Assembly: GCF_946221105.1 (NCBI RefSeq)
Contig: NZ_CAMICL010000001.1
Coordinates: 59,341-123,340, forward strand
Length of the DNA: 64,000 nt
Source of the DNA: an uncultured Corynebacterium sp.
GTDB taxonomy: Bacteria; Actinomycetota; Actinomycetes; Mycobacteriales; Mycobacteriaceae
Direction of reading: 5' to 3'
Positions 20,114 through 26,713 of this stretch are shown here, piece after piece. Both the position numbers and the translations under genes were made by a program. Within the stretch, counting starts at the first letter, position 1; every line of letters begins with the position of its first letter. Below the pieces are notes generated by a model that did not search any database, was not told where the DNA came from, and saw only the letters and a program-made list of their open reading frames with translations.

Positions 20114-20614
20114 TCACGCCCGTGCTCGCACCGCCGCGATGACAATTGCCGTAATAAACAGTGGGATTCCGCATGCTATCCAAACAAACAACATCCCGAT
20201 ACCCCATAGCGCGGTGTGATCGCCTGCCCCCTGAACCGCCGTCATGATCGGGTAATAGAGCGCAGCCCCCGCAGTAGCACCCAGCGCGCCCATGAGCGGT
20301 CCACGGACGGGGTGCGCTGGAACCTTTGCGCTTGCCAGCAAACAGACCACAAGCAAAAGGGGAATTGTGACAACAGCCAAGTCTTCATCTGCTTGAGACA
20401 CAGCCCACCTGTCAATGCCTGCGGATACAAGAGCCACAATGGCGCAGCTAATGACAGCTAAAGCGACCGCGTAGCTGGCGCTGGTTAGACCTGACTGAAC
20501 GCGACCATCCCTCTTGATGCCACTACTGCAAACGTAGATCAGTACGGCGACGACCGCGGTAGGAGCCAGGACCAGTAACAAACCAAGCGCGAGTGCGGAC
20601 ATGATACCGTCCAT
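20114..20614 (-). CDS. four-helix membrane protein paired with PLA2-like gene
   Basis: A 166-residue protein with four or five hydrophobic segments (about residues 5-28, 44-66, 80-96, 104-124 and 132-160). It has few charged residues and an RARA tail. There is no catalytic motif and I do not recognise the family. The ATG is preceded by GGAGGGGAG, 6 bases upstream. It lies 52 bases downstream of the secreted PLA2-like gene on the same strand, so cotranscription is likely. An immunity or export/anchor role for that protein is conceivable but unproved. The surrounding DNA is visibly richer in A+T than the core genes. Confidence 0.75.
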   Translation of the reverse strand: MDGIMSALALGLLLVLAPTAVVAVLIYVCSSGIKRDGRVQSGLTSASYAVALAVISCAIVALVSAGIDRWAVSQADEDLAVVTIPLLLVVCLLASAKVPAHPVRGPLMGALGATAGAALYYPIMTAVQGAGDHTALWGIGMLFVWIACGIPLFITAIVIAAVRARA

Positions 20615-20666
20615 CAGTTCTCCCCTCCGGAAGACGAAACTATCGCCACTTTCTCAAAAATAGAGG

Positions 20667-21209
20667 TCAGCACACCGGCCGGCAGGCCATGGCAGCACGG
20701 ATTACCTGAATCGCTGCCTCAATGTAAGTTCGATCTGCTCCACCGTACTCCCCCTTGATGTTGTTCATGGTGGCCACAAACGCAACATCGCAGGCAATCA
20801 TCGCGGAGCGGTCTCCATTTGCGTCTCCTATGCAGGTGTCGTGTCGCTGGCAAACGGAGTCCACGCTGTTTTGTGGGGCTCCGGGGCCGGAATTGCCGGC
20901 TCCGCAGTAGTTCCAACGATCCACCAGAGGAGCCCGAGCAACGGTTGAAGGCCCCTCCTCGTTAACCCACTTCTCTTGCGATATGTCGTTAAATGTTTCA
21001 CCGATTTCCAAGATGTCGTCTTCCACACCGGCTTCACGGGCTTCTACGGTGTTGAACATCATCAGGCCGTTATCTTCGTACTCTACGAACTCGTCGAAGA
21101 TTGCATTGATTTCGGGTGTCGATGGGTGGGCCTGCGCATTAACTGTCGTGGCAACGAGAAGCACCACTAGACTGGTCACAGCTGTAATATCCAGCACTCG
21201 ACGAAACAC
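20667..21209 (-). CDS. secreted phospholipase A2-like protein
   Basis: A 180-residue precursor. Residues 1-25 are a signal peptide (basic FRR, hydrophobic VTSLVVLLVATTV, cleavage after VNA). The C-terminal half carries phospholipase A2 signatures: YCGAGNSGPG (101-110, calcium-loop-like), VCQRHDTC (119-126, catalytic His123 followed by Asp124) and ACDVAF (139-144, Asp141 in the place of the second catalytic Asp). Six cysteines (102, 120, 126, 140, 176, 180) could form three disulfides. It would cleave phospholipids outside the cell. The GTG start has GAGGAGG 7 bases upstream, a very strong site, so this gene is translated. A PLA2-fold protein with a different target remains possible. Confidence 0.8.
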   Translation of the reverse strand: MFRRVLDITAVTSLVVLLVATTVNAQAHPSTPEINAIFDEFVEYEDNGLMMFNTVEAREAGVEDDILEIGETFNDISQEKWVNEEGPSTVARAPLVDRWNYCGAGNSGPGAPQNSVDSVCQRHDTCIGDANGDRSAMIACDVAFVATMNNIKGEYGGADRTYIEAAIQVIRAAMACRPVC

Positions 21210-21345
21210 GATATTACCTCCTCATGGACATCGCACTACTGGCACCATCACGATCATTAACAGATGTTAACGAATTTGCCCTGATAGCAAGGTGAAAGAT
21301 ATACCACCAAGGGCTCTCAGGAATCGGTATTGAAGGAGTTCTACC

Positions 21346-21450
21346 GTGGTACCCAAGGTGTTTACGTCGCTAACGGGGAGCGGACGCTCAAACACGAGCT
21401 GGGACTACAGTGCGACCGTGGAAGGTGGCTCCGCGACCGTTTATGAGTGA
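21346..21450 (+). CDS. possible 34-residue peptide or gene remnant
   Basis: GTG at 21346 follows GAAGGAG by 6 bases and opens a 34-codon frame ending at TGA 21448-21450 (product begins VVPKVFTSLTGSGRS). The product is hydrophilic, rich in Ser/Thr/Gly, with no signal peptide or known motif. It could be a small protein or the start of a decayed gene. It lies in the gene-poor stretch 21210-21504, in which I see nothing else convincing. Confidence 0.25.
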   Translation: MVPKVFTSLTGSGRSNTSWDYSATVEGGSATVYE

Positions 21451-21504
21451 CCGAGAGGACTATCTTTTACCCACGGAAGTTTACGGATCCTTGCATTAAT
21501 GAGC

Positions 21505-21742
21505 CCGTTTTTGGCCGTCTAGATCGTCGTTGTGCACCTGCTTTCCTGCAGGATTGTCGTGGCGGGTCGCACGCTACTTTCGCTTTGGGCGACTGCATGG
21601 GTGTAGTCAAACACCGCCTGAGAGTGCTTCCGGCCCAGCTACGAGGGCCCTGACTTTTTGGCGCTGCGTCGCCCTGACAGAAGAAGAAACCTGCGCCGGT
21701 CAGATGTGTTCGCTTCTATGCGGAGGGCAGCACTGTGAATGA
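21505..21742 (+). pseudogene. decayed partial copy of the 23112-23702 membrane protein gene
   Basis: Segments match the intact gene at 23112-23702 in order: TTTTGGCC and GTTGTGCACCTGCTT match its middle, GCTACGAGGG matches near 23425, and GCGCCGGT...GTTCGCTTCTA matches its last 60 bases. There are many substitutions, in-frame stops and a deletion of more than 100 bases before the 3' end. It ends next to the partial copy of the neighbour gene, so order and orientation match 23112-23948. No protein can be made. Confidence 0.7.
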
Positions 21743-21896
21743 TTAGCGTTTCTTGCCCACCGCAAACCAGGCGACCCAGCCCAGGGTGTTGACTGCGCCG
21801 ATCACGGGCGTCCACAGCCACTTCGGCCCCCGGACACGCTTGGAGTTGGTGCGCGCCAGGTTGCGTAGCGCAAACGCCTTGCCGGCGGTGTCGATG
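21743..21896 (-). pseudogene. truncated copy of the 81-residue gene at 23703-23948
   Basis: The last 51 codons of the small gene at 23703-23948 recur here. In the 153 aligned bases I count 12 differences, only one of which changes the protein (D to N in [16 protein letters not shown]). The copy breaks at 21896, inside the sequence TCGATGG, and is joined directly to the PFL 3' copy. The 5' half with start codon and promoter is absent, so it should not be expressed as the original protein. Confidence 0.85.
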
Positions 21897-22397
21897 GCGC
21901 ACGTGCTCGAGCGCATGGGCCTGGACCAGGTGGGCACGCACGGGACGACTGCTGCGTTGGCGCTGCTGAACGACGCGGTGAAGAAGGGTGGCATGATGGC
22001 CTGCTCCCGCGTCGGCGGCCTGTCCGGCTCGTTCATCCCGGTCTCCGAGGACAAGGGCATGATCGACGCGGTTCATAGCGGCGCGATCTCCATGGACAAG
22101 CTCGAGGCGATGACCTCGATCTGTTCCGTCGGTTTCGATATGATCGCCATCCCCGGCGACACCTCCGCCGAGCTCATCGCGGGCATGATCGCCGACGAAG
22201 CCGCGATCGGCATGATGAACCACAAGACCACCGCCTCTCGCCTCATTCCGGTGCCCGGCACCAAGCCCGGCGACGAAGTGAACTTCGGCGGCCTGCTCGG
22301 CTACGCACCGGTGATTCCGGTGAACACGGTGGGCAACGACGAGTTCATCCACCGCGGCGGGTTCATCCCCGCGCCGGTGCACGGGTTCAGGAACTAG
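21895..22397 (+). pseudogene. 503-bp direct repeat, copy 2: truncated PFL gene end
   Basis: An exact copy of 19566-20068, holding the last 167 codons and stop of the PFL protein. The junction creates ATG GCG CAC GTG, so an in-frame ATG sits at 21895, and a longer open frame runs back to about 21753 through antisense of the small-gene remnant. I see no good ribosome binding site. Treat it as a non-functional fragment unless expression is shown. Confidence 0.85.
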
Positions 22398-22400
22398 TGC

Positions 22401-22431
22401 TTGACCCTCACACGATGTGAGGGTTTAAGTT
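22401..22431 (+). promoter_or_regulatory. MerR-type promoter with 19-bp spacer and palindromic operator
   Basis: TTGACC (22401-22406) and TAAGTT (22426-22431) are separated by exactly 19 bases, the long spacer typical of MerR-activated promoters. The inverted repeat ACCCTCACA-CGA-TGTGAGGGT (22404-22424) fills the spacer. The GTG of the MerR-type gene is 7 bases beyond the -10, so the message should be leaderless and self-regulated. Confidence 0.75.
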
Positions 22432-22438
22432 TTGGTGC

Positions 22439-23122
22439 GTGAAGATTTCAGACGTGGCTGCGGCAGCCGGCTGCTCCGTCCGTTCGGTGCGCCACCTGCA
22501 CGAACGCGGAGTTGTGCCAGAACCTGCGCGCACAAGCGGCAACTACCGCGACTACTCCGTCAGCGATCTAGTGGCGGTGATTCGGGCGCGTGCGCTTATC
22601 GACGCCGGTGTTCCAGTCGCCGACATCGAACGTGAAGACGCAGTACAACGTTCAATTGCCATGTTGGACGGCCACATCGCCCATCTGGAGAGACAGCGGT
22701 CGCGGCTGCTGGCTATCGCGGAGGCGCCCGCCGGGTGCCCGCGCGATATTAGCGACAAACTTGCGGATGTGATCGACGATGCTGCGCTGCTGCAGATAGA
22801 GCTCGATTCCTGGGACCTCATGGCGCTCACAGGCGTCGCGACCGAGGCAACGTGGGCGCAGCTCAGGGCAAACCTCAAGGATGCTTCCTGTGTGGAGGCG
22901 GCGCGTAAGTCCGTCAATGTGTGGGGTGAGCTTGGGGCAATGCATTCACGGGATGTCGATGTTCCGCAGATTTCGGCCACGCTCTCGGCACTGTTTGCAC
23001 GCGGAATTATGCGAGACGTCCTCCCTACCCTGCGGCAGGGTTCCGTCCCGCTCCAGGTGAAGGATCTTCCCACCCGGGGCGCCCAGCGGGTGGTGTTGGA
23101 GGAGCTCACCCGTGGCATCTAG
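22439..23122 (+). CDS. MerR family transcriptional regulator
   Basis: A 227-residue protein. The N-terminal winged helix-turn-helix (KISDVAAAAGCSVRSVRHLH, ERGVVPEPARTSGNYRDYSV, residues 2-45) matches MerR proteins, with RHLHERG in place of the usual RYYEERG. A coiled dimer helix (about 75-95, LDGHIAHLERQRSRLLAIAE) is followed by a 130-residue effector domain without the metal-binding cysteines of MerR/CueR types, so a drug or organic ligand is more likely. The promoter in front has a 19-bp spacer with a palindrome. The stop overlaps the next start by 11 bases, so the target operon includes at least the membrane protein that follows. Confidence 0.88.
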   Translation: MKISDVAAAAGCSVRSVRHLHERGVVPEPARTSGNYRDYSVSDLVAVIRARALIDAGVPVADIEREDAVQRSIAMLDGHIAHLERQRSRLLAIAEAPAGCPRDISDKLADVIDDAALLQIELDSWDLMALTGVATEATWAQLRANLKDASCVEAARKSVNVWGELGAMHSRDVDVPQISATLSALFARGIMRDVLPTLRQGSVPLQVKDLPTRGAQRVVLEELTRGI

Positions 23123-23702
23123 AGCGATAACGTTGCTGAAGAAGCACCCTGCATACCGGGTAGCGAAGTTCGAACTGGGGCTGTACCGCGACTTGGGACG
23201 GTGGATCCGTGGACGCTGTCTCGTGCCCGATGGCGCGTCGCCGCTCCCCCATCCACCTGGGCGGTTGCAAATGCTTGGCTTCGTCACCGCAGTTTTGGCC
23301 ATTGAGATGGTTGTTGTGCACCTGCTTTTGCCCGCAGGATTGGTGCGGCTGGTAGCGCTACTGCTTTCGCTCTGGGCTGTTGTGTGGGTGTGGTCGCTCA
23401 TCGCCGGAGAACGTATCCGGCCAAGCTACGAGGGGCCTGACGCCCTGGTTCTGCGCCGAGGGAGAACGGTGTTCGCCGAGGTGCCTGCGTTGCTTGTGGC
23501 GCAGCGACGTACGGAGAAGACCTTTGCCTCTGACATCGAAATTGAGGGCAATACCCTGACCGTCGGTGGCTCCGGCGGGACCGACACACTCCTCGAGCTC
23601 AGCGAGCCCATAGAGGCCGCGGGTGACCGCTATCCCTGGCAGAAAGCGAAAACCGCGCCGGTAACACGCGTTCGCTTCTACGCGGGGCAGCGTGGTCTGT
23701 AG
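23112..23702 (+). CDS. two-helix membrane protein, MerR operon
   Basis: A 196-residue protein with two hydrophobic segments (about residues 53-73, LGFVTAVLAIEMVVVHLLL, and 77-97, LVRLVALLLSLWAVVWVWSL). The cytoplasmic-looking C-terminal domain (about 100-196) contains RPSYEGPDALVLRRGRTVFA and a TLTVGGSGGTDTLLELSEP segment. I do not recognise a family. The GTG start lies 11 bases inside the MerR-type gene, so the two are translationally coupled. A decayed partial copy lies at 21505-21742. Confidence 0.75.
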   Translation: MASRAITLLKKHPAYRVAKFELGLYRDLGRWIRGRCLVPDGASPLPHPPGRLQMLGFVTAVLAIEMVVVHLLLPAGLVRLVALLLSLWAVVWVWSLIAGERIRPSYEGPDALVLRRGRTVFAEVPALLVAQRRTEKTFASDIEIEGNTLTVGGSGGTDTLLELSEPIEAAGDRYPWQKAKTAPVTRVRFYAGQRGL

Positions 23703-23948
23703 CTAGCGCTTCTTGCCCACCGCGAACCAGGCGACCCAGCCCAGGGTGTTGACTGCGCCGATTACCGGGGTCCACAGCCACTTCGGACCCCGGACACGCT
23801 TGGAGTTGGTGCGTGCCAGGTCGCGCAGCGCGAAAGCCTTACCGGCGGTGTCGATGGTGGCCAGCACGCCGGCGATGGTCTTCTGGTCGGAGGAAAGTCC
23901 GTTCCAGGCGTCCCGGATGGTGTCGATGATCTCGTTGTTTCTTGCCAT
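23703..23948 (-). CDS. small PLDc_N-like membrane-associated protein
   Basis: An 81-residue protein. The C-terminal half ([20 protein letters not shown], then [10 protein letters not shown]) has the K/R-GPKWLW...NTLG..A(W/Y)F..G+K pattern of PLDc_N-type short membrane domains. The N-terminal half is helical and polar (NNEIIDTIRDAWNGLSSDQK). The stop is adjacent to the stop of the gene on the other strand. TACACT (23955-23960, minus strand) is 6 bases before the ATG, so the mRNA is probably leaderless. A truncated, 92% identical copy lies at 21743-21896. Confidence 0.75.
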   Translation of the reverse strand: MARNNEIIDTIRDAWNGLSSDQKTIAGVLATIDTAGKAFALRDLARTNSKRVRGPKWLWTPVIGAVNTLGWVAWFAVGKKR

Positions 23949-24095
23949 ATTGCGAGTGTAGCGGGCTGCTTTCGCGGTCCACGCTTCGTCCGTCGATAAG
24001 CAAGATGCTCACTGTAGTGGACAAACTCTTGTGCGGTTTATGTTTCGGTTTGTACGTTTGTCGCAACGAAATTTCCGAACCGAAGGGGTTAGAAA

Positions 24096-24959
24096 ATGGG
24101 GCGCCACAAGCTTCTGCACGTCATCACTGAACGCGTCAATTGCGAACCAAGAGGAATCACAGTCGAGTCAAACATCATGCAGTTCGAGTGGATCCTCGGT
24201 GAGATCTTTACGCACAAGATCGACACAAACGATCCCTTCCGGGGCTTGGGACAGGCGCTGACTTGGGTGTTCCACTGGAACTCGACGCCACCCAATACGG
24301 ATGTCAGCGGCGAACTCCTTGAGGTTGAAAGCGATGAGTATCTGACACTCGATTACGCCCGGGGTGAGGTGACGTTGCAATTGGATGGGACGCCGAAGAT
24401 GCGCTGCGCGCTGACACCAGAGGCCGTTTACCCCTTATTCAAGACCGTTTGGGACCACACTGAGCCCGACCCGTACGGCGAGACTCCGAAGTTTCCGAAG
24501 CGGTCGCTGGTGCGGCTGGTTTGCGAGCGAAGCGGAGCGGTCAGCTCCGGCATCGACGTCTTCTACCCCATCGGCGGCGAGGACCGGATCAGGAGGTTTC
24601 TGCCCGGGATTCTTTTGTGCCAGACAGTCGATTCTCTCCTCTCCGACCTCTGGCTTGTGGGCGAGCTAGACGCCCTGGTGCAGCCATTTCAGGACCAGGT
24701 AATTGGCGACGAATATGCCGCGACGACTCCACCGCCACGCGAGGTGGATTGCCCGATGCTGACCGTTGATGTCCCCAACAAGTCGCTGCGATTGAGCTCC
24801 ACTGACGGTGAGCTGATCATGGTTACGGACTTCACGGACGAAGCTATCGAGCGGGTGCTGGCAGAGTTCGAACGGTTGGTGGACCCCTGGGCGCAGCCTC
24901 GTGCGCTTGCAAGTTCACATCCCGACTATGAGCTTTGGGCCGGCGATTCACCGTTCTAG
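24096..24959 (+). CDS. hypothetical protein of unknown family
   Basis: A 287-residue soluble protein. I recognise no motif. There is no signal peptide or membrane segment; the protein is acidic overall, with aromatic-rich N-terminal stretches (MQFEWILGEIFTHKIDTNDP, ALTWVFHWNSTPPNT). Base composition is lower in G+C than the core genes and codon use is less biased, which suggests acquired DNA, as for its neighbour downstream. The ATG has only a weak upstream GGGGTTAG. It stands alone between the small membrane gene and the HNH gene. Confidence 0.6.
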   Translation: MGRHKLLHVITERVNCEPRGITVESNIMQFEWILGEIFTHKIDTNDPFRGLGQALTWVFHWNSTPPNTDVSGELLEVESDEYLTLDYARGEVTLQLDGTPKMRCALTPEAVYPLFKTVWDHTEPDPYGETPKFPKRSLVRLVCERSGAVSSGIDVFYPIGGEDRIRRFLPGILLCQTVDSLLSDLWLVGELDALVQPFQDQVIGDEYAATTPPPREVDCPMLTVDVPNKSLRLSSTDGELIMVTDFTDEAIERVLAEFERLVDPWAQPRALASSHPDYELWAGDSPF

Positions 24960-25086
24960 AAATGTGATACTGATTACACTTTCTTTCCCTATGTTTGCCC
25001 CACTGGACATAGAGAGAGTTTATGTCGACGCGATTTGTATGTTGATCGTAAACGTATTCGATTAAAGGGTTGTAAAGGAGGGTGAA

Positions 25087-26688
25087 ATGGCGACTGACCT
25101 GCGGAAGCACGTCGACACGATCACCCATGCCCTCCTGGCCATAAAAGACCTTTGTGCGGAACCTGAAGCGGTTTCGTTCGAGGAGGTCCGCGCGGACTTC
25201 GAGCGTCTCGAAGCTGCGTTTAATGTCAAGGCGACACTGGATGCACTGTTCGCCTACGTGTGCGAGCGTGACGACGCTGGCCGCGTCGTCGGCTCGAAGC
25301 ACGCCAATCAGTACTTGCAGAAGAAGCTGGGGCTTGAACCTAAAGACGCATACGACCGTCTCGCCCGGGGCCGGGATTACTACGGCGAGCCCGAGGTCGA
25401 GGATGATCCTGCAACCGATCTGTTCGATTATGGGGCTGATGACACGCCCGAGGATTCTGCGGCTGAGGCCGCGCGGGAGGAGGCGGCACGGGCGGCTGCC
25501 CGCGAGGCTGCCCGTGCGGAGGCGCGGCGCAAGCAAGAGGAGGCCCGCCGTGCCGCCGAGCGCGTGAACGCCGAAAAGCAGCGCGTGATCCGTCAAGAGC
25601 TGGACAAGCTTGTCGGGGATGCGAAGGGAGCGCGTGCCCGTCTCCAGGCGGACGCGCTCGCGGAGGCGCCTAAACGGACAGTGAAGGATCTGCGCGCCAC
25701 CGTGCGACGCTGGGTGGAGCAGGAGAACCGCAAGCACGTCGAGCCCACGAACCCGAACGCCGGGATGGAAAACCGTGGCCTGCACATCGGTGGTCAGCGC
25801 GCGGACGGGACATGCCGGATCACTATCGATGCCGTGGCCTCTGATTCAGCGCTGTTCAAAGCGCTGAGCGATAAGGGGTTAGTGCCCAACTCGAACCTCC
25901 CCGAGGGTGTGGAGGATTACCGTACGCCGTCGCAACGCAGGTACGACCAGTTCTCCGAGATACTCAAGCATTACGACGCCTGTGAGAAGCCAACCGGCGG
26001 CGGGTGCGCGTCCGTGGTTGTGTCGGTGACGCTGGACGAGCTGGCGGAGGCCGAGCCGACCACGAAGTTCGCCACCAACACCGGAATCGAGCTCGACTCC
26101 TTCGACCTCGTGCGTTTGGGCATGGATGGTACTTCCGACTTCGTGCTTACTGTCGACGACGCAACGTCGTTGCCGTTGAACCTGTACCGGACGCGACGAT
26201 TGGCGTCACTGGCGCAGCGGATCACCTTGCTGGCGGTGCAGGGAGTATGCGCCTGGACCGGCTGCACCGCCCCGCTCACAGAGACGGAGATCCACCACAT
26301 CACATCGTGGCTGCAAGGCGGTGATACCAACATCGATAACCTCACAGCGCTGTGTCGGACCCACCATCGCTGCAACAACGACTTCAAAGACCACAGAAAC
26401 AACACCAGTCACATGGATGTGGACCCGGCGACGGGTCGGGCCGGGGTGAAGGAACCCGGGTGCGCAACGTTGCAGTTCAACTATGCGGACGCGGCCGAGC
26501 ATTCGGCGGTGAACAGGTTACGAAAGAGACACCGGCAGCGCGATCGGGCAACCGTGCCCGATCCGGGTGGCGGTACGGCCCCACCGGAAACTCGCGAACC
26601 ACCAGAACCGCCGGATCCGCCTCCCCCACGGGAGACTGTGGAGCCCCCGCCATGGGCGAAGGGGCAAGACCCGTACCCGCCGTTCTAG
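25087..26688 (+). CDS. DUF222/HNH endonuclease-domain protein (13E12 repeat-like)
   Basis: A 533-residue protein. Residues about 1-110 and 200-385 correspond to DUF222-like helical sequence. A long Ala/Glu/Arg-rich coiled coil lies between (about 122-175). The HNH motif is at about 388-433: Cys pairs (CAWTGCTAPL) and IHHITSWLQGGDTNIDNLTA, then LCRTHHRCNND, giving the H...N...H arrangement and a zinc knuckle. The last 60 residues are Pro/Glu-rich and disordered. Such proteins are multicopy in actinobacteria and are often gene-converted; a DNase or intron-homing-like activity is predicted, not shown. AAAGGAGGG lies 4 bases before the ATG. Confidence 0.88.
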   Translation: MATDLRKHVDTITHALLAIKDLCAEPEAVSFEEVRADFERLEAAFNVKATLDALFAYVCERDDAGRVVGSKHANQYLQKKLGLEPKDAYDRLARGRDYYGEPEVEDDPATDLFDYGADDTPEDSAAEAAREEAARAAAREAARAEARRKQEEARRAAERVNAEKQRVIRQELDKLVGDAKGARARLQADALAEAPKRTVKDLRATVRRWVEQENRKHVEPTNPNAGMENRGLHIGGQRADGTCRITIDAVASDSALFKALSDKGLVPNSNLPEGVEDYRTPSQRRYDQFSEILKHYDACEKPTGGGCASVVVSVTLDELAEAEPTTKFATNTGIELDSFDLVRLGMDGTSDFVLTVDDATSLPLNLYRTRRLASLAQRITLLAVQGVCAWTGCTAPLTETEIHHITSWLQGGDTNIDNLTALCRTHHRCNNDFKDHRNNTSHMDVDPATGRAGVKEPGCATLQFNYADAAEHSAVNRLRKRHRQRDRATVPDPGGGTAPPETREPPEPPDPPPPRETVEPPPWAKGQDPYPPF

Positions 26689-26713
26689 ATGCGTCCCGAG
26701 CAGGTCGGGAAGT

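Noticed and set aside
21753..21894. Plus-strand coding sequence upstream of the PFL tail
   Set aside because: It is the antisense of the small-gene remnant and only by chance in frame with the PFL fragment.
20069..24095. Insertion sequence or prophage behind the island
   Set aside because: No transposase, integrase, terminal inverted repeats or tRNA attachment site could be found; only the 503-bp repeat of a host gene is seen.
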